Source of the DNA: Streptomyces sp. YS415
GTDB taxonomy: Bacteria; Actinomycetota; Actinomycetes; Streptomycetales; Streptomycetaceae
NCBI RefSeq assembly: GCF_023544665.1
Contig: NZ_JAMJFL010000007.1
Location: forward strand, 62,001-126,000
Reading direction: 5' to 3'
Length of the DNA: 64,000 nucleotides
This document shows positions 34,894-45,489 of the stretch, piece after piece (position 1 is the first letter of the stretch; every line of letters begins with the position of its first letter). A model generated the notes under the pieces. It was not told where the DNA came from, did not search any database, and saw nothing but the letters and a program-made list of their open reading frames with translations. The position numbers and the translations under genes were made by a program.

Positions 34894-34958
34894 GACATTA
34901 AGTCGGTAGGGTGGGCGCGCACGGGGCGCTCGGCCCCGGCGCAGGGAGGGAGCAGTAC

Positions 34959-35711
34959 ATGACCGAGGGACGCGGCGTCATCGTCACCGGAGCGGGTTCG
35001 GGCATCGGCCGGGCCACGGCGCTGGCCTTCGCCGCGCAGGGCGACCGGGTGCTGGTGGCGGATCTCAACGCCGAGGGCGCCCTGGCCGTCGTCGCACAGA
35101 TCGAGGGGGCGGGCGGCACCGCGGTCGCCGTCACGGGCGACCTGAGCGAGGGGGCGGTCGTGGACGCCGTGGTGGCCACCGCCGTGGAGCGGTTCGGCGG
35201 GGTGGACGTGCTGGTCAACAACGCCGGGATCATGGACCGCATGTCGGCGGTCGCCGATGTGAGCGACGCGGAGTGGGAGCGGGTCATCCGGGTCAACCTC
35301 ACCGCCCCGTTCCAGCTCACCCGGGCCGTGCTGCCGCACATGCTCGCGGCGGGCAAGGGCGTGATCGTGAACACGGCCTCCGAGGCGGGCCTCAGGGGCA
35401 GCGCGGCGGGCGCCGCGTACACGGCCTCCAAGCACGGCATGGTGGGCCTGACGAAGAACCTCGCGGTGATGTACCGGGGCAAGGGGATCCGCGCCAACGC
35501 CATCGCGCCCGGAGGCACCGAGACCGGCATCGTCGTCGACGCCGAGCCGGGAGCCCACGGGCCGGCGACGCTCGGCCCGCACTTCGTCAACGTCGGCCGG
35601 CTGGCCCGGCCCGAGGAGCAGGCCGCGGCCATCGTGTTCCTTGCCTCGGACGCGGCGAGCAACGTCAACGGCGTGGTACTGCCCGTGGACGACGGCTGGT
35701 CGGCGGTCTGA
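34959..35711 (+). CDS. Short-chain dehydrogenase/reductase (SDR)
   Basis: A 250-residue classical SDR. The cofactor motif TGAGSGIGRA spans residues 9-18, NNAG lies near 87-90, and the catalytic Tyr154-x3-Lys158 is in YTASK. The C-terminal SNVNGVVLPVDDGWSAV is typical of FabG-like enzymes. Asp in VLVADLNAEG suggests NAD preference. Substrate unknown. The start ATG at 34959 has GGGAGGGAG 4-12 bp upstream. It is controlled, by inference, by the divergent TetR protein. Confidence 0.9.
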   Translation: MTEGRGVIVTGAGSGIGRATALAFAAQGDRVLVADLNAEGALAVVAQIEGAGGTAVAVTGDLSEGAVVDAVVATAVERFGGVDVLVNNAGIMDRMSAVADVSDAEWERVIRVNLTAPFQLTRAVLPHMLAAGKGVIVNTASEAGLRGSAAGAAYTASKHGMVGLTKNLAVMYRGKGIRANAIAPGGTETGIVVDAEPGAHGPATLGPHFVNVGRLARPEEQAAAIVFLASDAASNVNGVVLPVDDGWSAV

Positions 35712-35720
35712 TCCGGGCCC

Positions 35721-36455
35721 TCAGCGCCCGCGCGCGAACATGCGCGCCAGGCGCTCCCCCACCGCCACGGCGGCCTCGCGGTCCTCGATCGGGTCCACCC
35801 GGGTGTCCTTGAAGACGATGTAGGTGACCCCGGAGTCCGTGCCGCCGCCGTGCGGGTCGGCAGGGATGCCGAGGGCCTCGGCGGCGGCGTAGGAGGCCTC
35901 GCCGATGATGTCGCGCGGCCCCACGTCGCCGACGACCGCGTACCGCACCCGGTCCCGGTGCACGAGGGCGACCACCGAGCCGCCGCGGATCCCGTGGTCC
36001 CGGTAGTCCCAGACACGGCTCGGACCCGGCACGACGACGTACGGGAGGCGTTCGGCGTCCAGGTAGCGGCCGTCGGACTGGGTGAAGGCGGTGGCGTCAC
36101 TGAACCAGGGGTCGGTACGGCTGTTGCAGCGGCGGCCAGGGCGGCCGTCGCAGTCGATGTCCAGGTCGGCCTTCCAGAAGACGGCCTCCCGGGTTGCGCA
36201 CACGGGGACCGTCGGGGACCGGCCGTCGTCCGTGCGGTAGCGCCCGCGGGAGACCTGGGCGCACCGGCGCGCCTTGGCCAGCAGTTCGGCGGCGCGGACG
36301 CCCCCCTGGGGCCCCATCGCGGGACGCACCGCGGGGCGCACCGCCGGCCGCTCCTCAGCGCGCGGCGGGGCGGCGGTGGGCAGGGCGGTGGGCAGGGCGG
36401 TCGGGGCGAGCAGGGCGGCGCTCGCCGCGGCCAGCGTCAGCGACTGGACACGCAC
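35721..36455 (-). CDS. Secreted chitosanase, glycoside hydrolase family 75
   Basis: A 244-residue secreted protein. A signal peptide (about residues 1-25, LTLAAASAALLAPTALP) and a Pro/Ala/Arg-rich linker precede the GH75 domain (about 60-240). Diagnostic segments are VFWKADLDIDCDGRPG with the catalytic Asp, LPYVVVPGPSRVWDYRDHGI, VVGDVGPRDIIGEAS with the likely catalytic Glu, and TDSGVTYIVFKDTRV. GH75 enzymes cut chitosan endo-wise. The GTG start at 36455 is preceded by GGAGAGGG nine bases away. It is divergent from the FN3 lipoprotein across a 413-bp gap. Confidence 0.9.
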   Translation of the reverse strand: MRVQSLTLAAASAALLAPTALPTALPTAAPPRAEERPAVRPAVRPAMGPQGGVRAAELLAKARRCAQVSRGRYRTDDGRSPTVPVCATREAVFWKADLDIDCDGRPGRRCNSRTDPWFSDATAFTQSDGRYLDAERLPYVVVPGPSRVWDYRDHGIRGGSVVALVHRDRVRYAVVGDVGPRDIIGEASYAAAEALGIPADPHGGGTDSGVTYIVFKDTRVDPIEDREAAVAVGERLARMFARGR

Positions 36456-36868
36456 GATAAGGAACCCTCTCCGGGGGGACACTGACGGACACTCGGCCCA
36501 ATCTGGTACCTGGCCGATCGGGCGGCCACCATTCAGGGGCCAGACGGGGTGCCCGGGCACCTCGTCCGGCGGGGGGACCGACTCTCCGGCAGCGGCCGGG
36601 AGTCCGAGCCCGTATCGGCCCGTCCTCCCGGCCGCGCACGGCCGGCGCGGGATCAGCGACGACAGCGGTCCGCGCCACCGGCGTGAACTCCCGCATCCCC
36701 CTGGGAAGTTCAGCCGTCGAGAGGTCAGCATACGTAACCGCCGCGAACGGTCACCCCGCACCGCCCTCTTGATGTGATCGCGTCAGCCGCGCCATATTGG
36801 TCCGGACCATTGCCGCGCCGGGCCGTGAGGTTCCGCGCGGCCCGGGTTCCCCCACGGGAGGCTCAGCC
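36456..36868. other. 413-bp divergent promoter region of chitosanase and FN3 lipoprotein
   Basis: No gene is supported here. It contains the promoters of the two divergent exported-protein genes. The only clear element is the dre-like palindrome at 36798-36809, near the lipoprotein end. The remainder is GC-rich with many short dyads such as GGCCGCGCACGGCC. Confidence 0.55.
36798..36809. promoter_or_regulatory. DasR-like (dre) palindrome TGGTCCGGACCA
   Basis: A perfect 12-bp palindrome lying 59 bp upstream of the FN3 lipoprotein start. It differs from the DasR responsive element core TGGTCTAGACCA only in the two central bases and fits the TGGTCYnGACCA pattern seen before chitin-related genes. 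It could reach the chitosanase promoter as well. Confidence 0.5.
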
Positions 36869-37867
36869 GTGCGACGCGTTCCGGTTCCCGCCCGCCCGCA
36901 CCGACTCGCCCTGTTCTGCGGCGCCCTCGCCCTGGTCGCCTCCTGCGGCGGCCAGGGACAGGCGCAGCAGGTCCCGCTGCCCGGCGCCCCGAGGGGCGTC
37001 ACGGCCGAGGCGGGCAGCGCGACCAGCGTGCACGTGATGTGGAACGCGGTGGCGTCGGGCCGGGGCATCGACGGCTACGAGGTGTATCGCGGCCCCACCA
37101 AGGTCAAGGACGTGCCGGGTGACGAACACATGGTGGATGTCACCCGGCTCCGCCCCTCGACCGCGTACACCTTCACCGTGCGCGCCCGGGACGCCGACGG
37201 CCGGCTCGGACCGCCCAGCGAGAAGGTGCGCGCGACGACTCCCGCCGCTGCCGCCGCGGACCGCTCGGCCCCGAGCGCGCCGGGCGCCCTCCGCGGCCGC
37301 GCGGTGGGCAGCCGGGCCGTCCAGCTGTCCTGGTCACCGTCGAAGGACGACCGCGGGGTGGTGTCGTACGACATCCATCAGGGCGATACGAAGATCCACA
37401 GCGTGGGCGGGAACCAGACCGCGGCCGTGGTGACCGGACTGCGGCCGGGCACCCGCTACACCTTCACCGTCCGCGCCCGGGACGCCGCCGACAACCGCTC
37501 CCCGGCGGGCACGCCCGTCCGCCTGACCACGCCCGGCACCGACGACGGCCGCGGCACCGCACCGGCCGGCTTCCGCGCCACGAGCCACCGTGACAAGGGC
37601 GACGGGGCCTACTACATCGACCTGAGCTGGGTCCCGCCGCGCGCCGACGGCCGGGTCACGGAGTACCAGGTCCACCTGGACGGGAAGCCCGCCACCTCCG
37701 TGGCGTTCGGCGGCGACGAACCGCTCGAGAAGGCCACCTACAGCTTCTACGCGGGTGAGGAGGCGGGCGTGCGCCACCGGGTGCGGCTGCGGGCGCGGCT
37801 GCCCGACGGGACGTGGGGCGGCTTCTCGGGGGAGCGGACGGTCATCACGGGCGCCGCGGCCCGGTGA
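36869..37867 (+). CDS. Lipoprotein with three fibronectin type III domains
   Basis: A 332-residue protein. A lipoprotein signal ends in LVASC at about residue 27. Three FN3 modules follow at about 40-130, 135-230 and 240-330; the first two show the WxxxS/N...YxVYRG and YTFTVRARDADG/AADN patterns. No catalytic domain is present. FN3 repeats in actinomycete secreted proteins usually space polysaccharide-acting domains, so a chitin/chitosan-surface role fits the dre-like element and the divergent chitosanase. GGGAGG is 8 bp before the GTG. Confidence 0.85.
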   Translation: MRRVPVPARPHRLALFCGALALVASCGGQGQAQQVPLPGAPRGVTAEAGSATSVHVMWNAVASGRGIDGYEVYRGPTKVKDVPGDEHMVDVTRLRPSTAYTFTVRARDADGRLGPPSEKVRATTPAAAAADRSAPSAPGALRGRAVGSRAVQLSWSPSKDDRGVVSYDIHQGDTKIHSVGGNQTAAVVTGLRPGTRYTFTVRARDAADNRSPAGTPVRLTTPGTDDGRGTAPAGFRATSHRDKGDGAYYIDLSWVPPRADGRVTEYQVHLDGKPATSVAFGGDEPLEKATYSFYAGEEAGVRHRVRLRARLPDGTWGGFSGERTVITGAAAR

Positions 37868-38036
37868 GGGGCCCGGCCATGGGCCGGACGGTGGACCGCG
37901 TCACCTGCCCGGGTGCGGTCCGCATGCGCGCCGGGCCGGGGGGACGTTGGCTGACCTCGAGGCAGCACGGGCCTTTCCCGACCCCTCGGCGGCGCAAGGG
38001 ATGTACCGCCAACCGTGCCGCTGGAGGGCAGTCCAC

Positions 38037-38582
38037 ATGCGCAACTCATCGCCCATTGTCCGCTCGGGGCTGACCGTGGCGGCCGTCGCCGCGCTTCCGC
38101 TCGCCCTGACCGCCCCGACGGCCACCGCCCAGTCCGGGATCTCCGTCAGCACCAGCGGCAACACGGTCTCGGTCAGCACCAGCACGTGCAGCCAGACCAG
38201 CCCCACCGGCAGCTGGGGCACCGCTTCCCTGCTCACCAGCAGCCAGGCGAACTTCGCCCAGGGCCGCCAGGTGGCGCTCTCGGGCACGACCAGCCAGCAG
38301 TCCGCCGCCTGGTCGAACGTCAGCCCGGGCACGTACACCGTGGTCGTGCAGTGCGCGTTCAACAACCAGACGGCGGGCACCCAGGCCGTCGTCGTCTCCA
38401 CGACCCCCACGCCCACCGTCTCCCCGACGGCCTCCCCGTCCCGCGGAGTCATGGGCGGTGTGGGCGGCGGCACCGAGGACTACGGCACGCTGACACTCGT
38501 CGCGGGCGGCGGGCTGCTGGCGGTCGGCGCCGCGGCGACCGTCTGGTTCCTGCGCCGCCGCGCCAAGCCCTACCGGCTCTGA
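38037..38582 (+). CDS. Secreted, C-terminally membrane-anchored protein of unknown function
   Basis: A 181-residue protein with a signal peptide (about residues 1-30, SGLTVAAVAALPLALTAPTATA) and a Ser/Thr/Gln-rich beta-type ectodomain with two cysteines (STCSQ and VVQCAF) that could pair. A Thr/Pro spacer TTPTPTVSPTASPS leads to a C-terminal transmembrane helix (about 153-172) with an RRRAK tail. The layout suits a cell-surface display protein. GGAGG lies 9 bp before the ATG at 38037. The last 13 bp overlap the convergent PadR gene. Confidence 0.7.
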   Translation: MRNSSPIVRSGLTVAAVAALPLALTAPTATAQSGISVSTSGNTVSVSTSTCSQTSPTGSWGTASLLTSSQANFAQGRQVALSGTTSQQSAAWSNVSPGTYTVVVQCAFNNQTAGTQAVVVSTTPTPTVSPTASPSRGVMGGVGGGTEDYGTLTLVAGGGLLAVGAAATVWFLRRRAKPYRL

Positions 38583-39127
38583 GACTCCGCGCCGGGCAGC
38601 TCCGCGAACTCCGCCAGGGCGTGGGTGAGCCACTGGGTCCAGAAGGTCTCCAGATCGATGCCCGCCCGCAGCACCAGATGGCGCAGCCGGTCCTCGGGGC
38701 CGTCCTTGCCGGGCGGGAAGTCGCGCTTCTCGATCTCCCGGTACTCGGCCAGCTGCCGGGTGTGCAGGTCGAGATGGCGGCGCAGATCGGCCGCGATGCC
38801 CTCGGTGCCGACCACGGCCGCCGCGCGCAGCCGCAGCAGCAGCGTGTCCCGGTGCGGCTTGGGGTCCTGGGCGGCGGCGCTCCAGCGGGCCAGTTCGGCG
38901 CGGCCCGCGGGCAGGACCTCGTAGCGCTTCTTCTGGCCGCGGGCGGGCTGCTCGGACGCGAGCGCGCGGATCAGCCCGTCCGCCTCCAGCTTTCCCAGCT
39001 CGCGATAGATCTGCTGATGCGTCGCCGACCAGAAGTAACCGATCGACTTGTCGAAGCGACGGGTCAGCTCCAGCCCCGAGGACGGCTTTTCGAGCAGGGC
39101 GGTGAGGATCGCGTGCGGGAGTGACAT
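38570..39127 (-). CDS. PadR-family regulator (first copy)
   Basis: A 185-residue PadR/Vtr-type repressor. The N-terminal winged helix (SLPHAILTALLEKPSSGLELTRRFDKSIGYFWSATHQQIYREL) spans residues 2-45, and the C-terminal dimerisation helices include LRHHLDLHTRQLAEYREIE-type sequence. It lies 32 bp downstream of the dienoyl-CoA reductase gene on the same strand and is probably co-transcribed. The palindrome TGCAACTAGTTGCA at that operon's promoter is its likely operator, giving autoregulation. Confidence 0.9.
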   Translation of the reverse strand: MSLPHAILTALLEKPSSGLELTRRFDKSIGYFWSATHQQIYRELGKLEADGLIRALASEQPARGQKKRYEVLPAGRAELARWSAAAQDPKPHRDTLLLRLRAAAVVGTEGIAADLRRHLDLHTRQLAEYREIEKRDFPPGKDGPEDRLRHLVLRAGIDLETFWTQWLTHALAEFAELPGAESQSR

Positions 39128-39159
39128 GACGTCATCCTAGGGACGGCCCGGAACAGCCC

Positions 39160-41199
<2,040 letters not shown>

Positions 41200-41232
41200 T
41201 CACCCCTGTTGTAGAGGACCGCGCACGGCTTA

Positions 41233-41246
41233 TGCAACTAGTTGCA
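41233..41246. promoter_or_regulatory. Perfect palindrome TGCAACTAGTTGCA at the fadH-padR promoter
   Basis: A 14-bp perfect palindrome 58 bp upstream of the fadH ATG, flanked by AT-rich TTA and CAAAAGAAG. It lies at the expected place for a repressor site of the fadH-padR unit. TGCAACTAGTTGCA-like sequences fit PadR/MarR-type operators. Confidence 0.65.
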
Positions 41247-41264
41247 CAAAAGAAGAGACCCAGG

Positions 41265-41648
41265 TCACCGGCTTTCCAGCCGCACGTGCAGCTCACGCTC
41301 CTGGTCACCGGAGGTGGTGCTCAGGTCATGCACCGTGAACAGGTCGTCCAAGGTGGTGCGGAAGCGCTCGATCGCCCAGTAGCCGCCCTGTACGTCCGCC
41401 TCGACGGACGAGGACAGCCGCCCTTCGGGCCGCTCGCCCGCGCGCGGGTCGGAGACGTCGAAGGTGCCCAGCCACACCGTCGGCCGACTCTCGTGCCAGT
41501 CCTGCGGTACGTCGTCGGAGCACCGGTCCGAGTCGAAGTGCGCGCACAGGGCGTCGAACACGATCCGGGCGTCCTCCTTGCTGCATCCGCTCAGCTCCAC
41601 GGAGACGGATTCCGGGTGCGATTCCGGGTGCAGTCGCTCAGTGTCCAT
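41265..41648 (-). CDS. Hypothetical acidic protein (127 aa)
   Basis: A 127-residue acidic cytoplasmic protein with no signal or membrane segment. Segments include VSVELSGCSKEDARIVFDALCAHF, PTVWLGTFDVSDPRAG and GYWAIERFRTTLDDLFTV; two cysteines are separated by about 14 residues. I do not recognise the family; alternation of strands and helices suggests a small alpha/beta fold. The ATG at 41648 has GAGAGGAG about 9-16 bp upstream. Downstream its stop lies close to the fadH promoter, so its transcript may run toward fadH. Confidence 0.6.
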   Translation of the reverse strand: MDTERLHPESHPESVSVELSGCSKEDARIVFDALCAHFDSDRCSDDVPQDWHESRPTVWLGTFDVSDPRAGERPEGRLSSSVEADVQGGYWAIERFRTTLDDLFTVHDLSTTSGDQERELHVRLESR

Positions 41649-41991
41649 CGTGACTTGCTCCTCTCGAGGCCTTGCCGCGTCACAGCGCGGGTTCCCCCGC
41701 GACACCGTGTCGCACTCCCAGAAAACCACCACATTCCGGGATGCACAGCCCCGAGAAGGCCCGGGGCACCCGCGGGCGAGGCGGTAAGTCCTGCTGGTCG
41801 TGGTCGTCCCCCGCACCTCGTCCTCCGAGACGGTGGCCGTCCTCGTGGCGCTCACCCGGACGCCCGCCGCCGTGTTGAGGGATGGTGGAGATGAGCGACG
41901 CGAGAGGTCGCGGAGACGGTTGAGCGCGGTACAACTGGGAGAGTCGGCACGGGGGCGGCGTGTCGCGCGAAGGGCGAAGGCGGTGCGTGGG
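41649..41991. other. 343-bp divergent region before the SpoIIE-type phosphatase
   Basis: This stretch separates the small acidic protein from the phosphatase. Part of it (41800-41991) is open in the phosphatase frame, so the true start could be earlier than 41992, but the encoded sequence is Arg-rich and lacks a domain. No clear promoter or dyad is visible apart from TTGAGC... TACAAC around 41919-41935. Confidence 0.4.
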
Positions 41992-44418
41992 ATGACTGCA
42001 GCCGGATCTCCCGTGGCCCGGGGCGACGAGCCCGCGCGCGCCCCTACGCCGCCCCTGGCCGGGGGTGACGAGCCGGTGCCGGATGACGAGCCGGACCGCG
42101 CCCCCACCCCACCCACTCCCTACGGCGACGAAGCCGGGCACGCTCCAGCGCCGCCTCCGGCCGGAGCTGACGAGGCCATGCACGCCCCCGGGGCACCCGC
42201 GGCCGAGAACCACGCATCGGTGCCCGGCAACGAAGCCGTGCACTCCCCCACGCCACCCCCGGCCCGAGGTGACGAGGCCACGCAGCGCCCCGGAGCACCC
42301 GCGGCCGAGAACCACGCATCGGTGCCCGGCAACGAAGCCGTGCACTCCCCCACGCCGCCCCCGGCCCGGGATGGTGAGCCGGTGCGGGGGCCTGTGCGGC
42401 CCACCGGGCTGCTCGATGTGCTGGGCGTGGCCTCCGTCGTCCTGGACACCGAGGGCCGGATCGTGCTGTGGAGCCCCCAGGCCGAGGAGCTCTTCGGCTA
42501 CTCCGCGCAGGAGGCGCTGGGCCGGTCCGCCGCGCGGTTGATGATCCACGAACAGCACTTCGACCTGGTGGTGAAGCTGTTCGCCGATGTCCTGGAGACC
42601 GGCGAGAGCTGGGCCGGGGCCTTCCCGATCCGGCACAAGGACGGCAGCACCCGGCTGGTGGAGTTCCGCAACCAGCGGCTGCTGGACGACCGGGGCGACG
42701 TGTACGCGCTCGGCCTGGCCGCCGACCAGTCGACCGTGCGGCGGCTGGAGCGGGACGTCGCGCTCTCCACCCGGATGGTGGCGCAGTCGCCGACCGGTCT
42801 CGCCGTCCTCGACACCGACCTGCGGTTCGTCTCCGTCAATCCCGCGCTGGAGCGGATCAACGGCATACCGGCCGAGGAGCACCTGGGCCGTACCGTCCCC
42901 GAGGTCCTGCCCGATCTGGACACCGACGCCCTGGAGTCCGCGGTGCGGCGGGTGCTGGAGAGCGGGGCGGCGCTGGTCGATCAGGCGCTCGTCGGACGCA
43001 CTCCGGCCGATCCGGACGAGGAGCACGCCTGGTCGGTGTCGCTGTACCGGCTCGAGGACGCGCTCGGCACCGTGCTGGGCGCGGTCTGCATGGTCGTGGA
43101 CGTCACCGAGCAGCACCGGGCGCAGGTCGAGGCCGAGGCGGCCCGCCGGCGCCTGGCGGTGATCGCCGACGCGTCCGCCCGTATCGGCACGACACTGGAT
43201 CTTGACCGCACGGCGAGCGAACTGGCCGATGTCGCCGTGCCCGAACTCGCCGACATCGCGGCCGTGGATCTGCTGGAGGCGGTGGTGGAGGGCAGGCGCA
43301 GCATCCTCGGCCCCACCGAGCCGGCCGTGATCCGCGCCCTGGCCGTCAAGGCGGAGCATCCGTCGGAGGCGCTGGAGGCCGCCGATCCGCCCGGGCAGAT
43401 CGCGCGGTACGCCTCCGACCGGCTGGTCACGGAGTGCGTGCGCACCGGCAGCCCGGTGATGCTGGCCGAGGTCGGGCCCGCGGACCTGCCCCGCATCGCC
43501 CGTTCACCCGAGGCCGCCGAGCAGCTGGCCCGCGCGGGGGTGCACTCCTATCTGGCCGTGCCGCTGATCGCCCGCGGGGAGGTGCTGGGCTCCCTCGACC
43601 TGAAGCGGATGACCAACCCCCTGCCCTTCGGGGACGACGATCTGCTGCTGGCCCGGGAGTTGGCGGCCCGCGCGGCCGTGCAGATCGACAACGCCCGCTG
43701 GTACCAGAACGCCCGCAACACCGCCCTCACTCTCCAGCGCAGTCTGCTGCCGAGCCATCCGCCGAGGACGGGCGGTCTGGAGGTCGCCTCCCGCTACCAG
43801 CCCGCGGGCGCCACGGCGGAGGTCGGCGGCGACTGGTTCGACGTGATCCCGCTGGACGGCGGCAAGACCGCGCTGGTCGTCGGTGACGTGATGGGCAGCG
43901 GGGTGAGCGCCGCCGCCACCATGGGCCGGCTGCGGACCGCGACCAACACCCTCGCCTCCCTCGACCTCGACCCGGCCCGGCTGCTGGAACACCTGGACCG
44001 GACCACGGAGGGCCTGGACCACTCCATCGCCACCTGTGTGTACGCGGTCCACGACCCGGGGCTGCGGCAATGCAGGATCGCCAACGCCGGGCATCTGCCC
44101 CCGGTCCGGCTGCGCGACGGCCACGCCCCGGAGCTGCTCGAACTCCCCACCGGGGCACCGCTCGGAGTGGGCGGAGTGGCCTTCTCCACCACCACCGTGA
44201 CGCTGGAGCCCGGCGACCGGCTGGTGTTCTACACCGACGGCCTCGTCGAGACCCGCCGGCACCCGCTGGACGAACGCCTCGACGCGCTGCTGCACCTCCT
44301 CGACGGCCCCGACCGCCCGCTGGAGGAGGTCTGCGACCTCCTGCTGCGCACACTGCACCAGCCCGACAACTCCGACGACGTCGCCCTGCTCATCGCGCGG
44401 GTGGTGCGGCCGGGTTAA
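41992..44418 (+). CDS. PAS-PAS-GAF-SpoIIE (PP2C-type) serine phosphatase
   Basis: About 808 residues: a Pro/Glu/Ala-rich tail with an internal repeat (1-135), PAS domain 1 (about 138-255), PAS 2 (257-385), GAF (385-570) and a SpoIIE/RsbU-type PP2C phosphatase (595-808). The phosphatase keeps GGDWFDVI with metal Asp, VVGDVMGSGVSAAATMGRLR, IANAGHLPP and FYTDGLVETR. Such proteins dephosphorylate anti-anti-sigma factors in partner-switching circuits; the PAS and GAF domains would sense small molecules, light or redox. No anti-sigma kinase domain is fused. The start is uncertain (GTG 41983 or earlier possible). Its 3' end overlaps the convergent methyltransferase gene by 29 bp. Confidence 0.88.
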   Translation: MTAAGSPVARGDEPARAPTPPLAGGDEPVPDDEPDRAPTPPTPYGDEAGHAPAPPPAGADEAMHAPGAPAAENHASVPGNEAVHSPTPPPARGDEATQRPGAPAAENHASVPGNEAVHSPTPPPARDGEPVRGPVRPTGLLDVLGVASVVLDTEGRIVLWSPQAEELFGYSAQEALGRSAARLMIHEQHFDLVVKLFADVLETGESWAGAFPIRHKDGSTRLVEFRNQRLLDDRGDVYALGLAADQSTVRRLERDVALSTRMVAQSPTGLAVLDTDLRFVSVNPALERINGIPAEEHLGRTVPEVLPDLDTDALESAVRRVLESGAALVDQALVGRTPADPDEEHAWSVSLYRLEDALGTVLGAVCMVVDVTEQHRAQVEAEAARRRLAVIADASARIGTTLDLDRTASELADVAVPELADIAAVDLLEAVVEGRRSILGPTEPAVIRALAVKAEHPSEALEAADPPGQIARYASDRLVTECVRTGSPVMLAEVGPADLPRIARSPEAAEQLARAGVHSYLAVPLIARGEVLGSLDLKRMTNPLPFGDDDLLLARELAARAAVQIDNARWYQNARNTALTLQRSLLPSHPPRTGGLEVASRYQPAGATAEVGGDWFDVIPLDGGKTALVVGDVMGSGVSAAATMGRLRTATNTLASLDLDPARLLEHLDRTTEGLDHSIATCVYAVHDPGLRQCRIANAGHLPPVRLRDGHAPELLELPTGAPLGVGGVAFSTTTVTLEPGDRLVFYTDGLVETRRHPLDERLDALLHLLDGPDRPLEEVCDLLLRTLHQPDNSDDVALLIARVVRPG
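42193..42368 (+). repeat. 102-bp in-frame tandem duplication in phosphatase gene
   Basis: Bases 42193-42266 recur at 42295-42368 with a single mismatch over 74 bp; the period of 102 bp equals 34 codons. It encodes two copies of an APAAENHASVPGNEAVHSPT motif in the disordered N-terminal tail. The near identity indicates recent duplication. Confidence 0.85.
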
Positions 44419-45304
44419 ACCCCGGACAGGCCGGTTCGGCAAGGGCGGTGGCGCCGCTCACGGCGGGGAGGACCGCGTCCCTCCCTTCCGGTGCGTGGGG
44501 CCACGGACGCGCCGGCCGGCGCGAAGGGACCGTACCGACCACGACCTGGGCGTACCGCTCCTCGCACACCGCCGGGCGGGCTGTCAGGCCGCCGCGGGTG
44601 AAGGCCTCGACGGCGGCCGCGGTCTGGCGCTCGCTGGTCTCGACGAGCAGACAGCCGCCCGGCGCCAGCCAGCGCGCCGCCTCGCCGGCGACCCTGCGCA
44701 GCAGGTCCAGCCCGTCGGCCCCGCCGTCGAGGGCGGTCAGCGGCTCGTGGTCGCGAGCTTCGGCGGGCAGGAGGGCGACCTCGCCGGTGGGTACGTAGGG
44801 GACGTTGGCGGCGAGGATGTCGACCCGGCCGCGCAGGGCCGCGGGCAGCGCCCCGAACAGGTCACCGGCGTGCACCTGACCGCCGTACGCGGCGACGTTG
44901 CGGCGGGCGCAGCGCACCGCGGCCCGGTCGATGTCGGCGGCGTGCAGTTCGACCGGGCCCAGCGCCGCGGCGAGGGCGGCGCCGACGGCGCCCGAGCCGC
45001 AGCACAGGTCCACCACCACCCGGGCGTCCGGGACCTGGGCCAGGGCCTGCTCGACCAGGAACTCGGTACGGCGGCGGGGGACGAAGACCCCGGGCTCGAC
45101 GACGATGCGCAGTCCGCGGAACTCGGCCCAGCCGAGGACGAGTTCGAGGGGATGGCCGGCCGCCCGCCGGTCCACCAGGGCGGCGAGTTCGGCGTCCGAG
45201 GCGGCGGCGCTCAACAGCAGCCGCGCCTCGTCCTCGGCGAAGACACAGCCCGCGGCGCGCAGCGCGGCGACCACGGCGTCACGGGAGAGGGAAGGGGAAG
45301 TCAA
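44390..45304 (-). CDS. Putative protein N5-glutamine methyltransferase (PrmC/HemK-related)
   Basis: A 304-residue SAM methyltransferase. A helical N-domain (1-75) with PLELVLGWAEFRGL precedes the Rossmann domain with motif I VVDLCCGSGAVGAALA near residue 105. The substrate motif, NPPY in PrmC, reads NVPY in ILAANVPYVPTGE near residue 180. This matches the PrmC-related actinobacterial branch. The true release-factor PrmC would be next to prfA, which is absent here, so the target protein is unknown. A C-terminal ~45-residue Pro/Ala tail overlaps the SpoIIE-phosphatase gene end. Confidence 0.83.
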   Translation of the reverse strand: MTSPSLSRDAVVAALRAAGCVFAEDEARLLLSAAASDAELAALVDRRAAGHPLELVLGWAEFRGLRIVVEPGVFVPRRRTEFLVEQALAQVPDARVVVDLCCGSGAVGAALAAALGPVELHAADIDRAAVRCARRNVAAYGGQVHAGDLFGALPAALRGRVDILAANVPYVPTGEVALLPAEARDHEPLTALDGGADGLDLLRRVAGEAARWLAPGGCLLVETSERQTAAAVEAFTRGGLTARPAVCEERYAQVVVGTVPSRRPARPWPHAPEGRDAVLPAVSGATALAEPACPGFNPAAPPAR

Positions 45305-45489
45305 GGGGGGCCTTTCGGGATCCGAAGGGCGCTCCTCGAGTCACCGGCGAGCGGCGACGGCACCGACGCGCGGGGAGAGCACCCGACCTGACACTGCGGT
45401 AATGGGTCTCACCCCCTCGGTGCGACACGTCCGGGACGCTCCGCGGACGGCGGTCAGCTTATCCAGTGATCACCGCCGATGTCTGCCGA

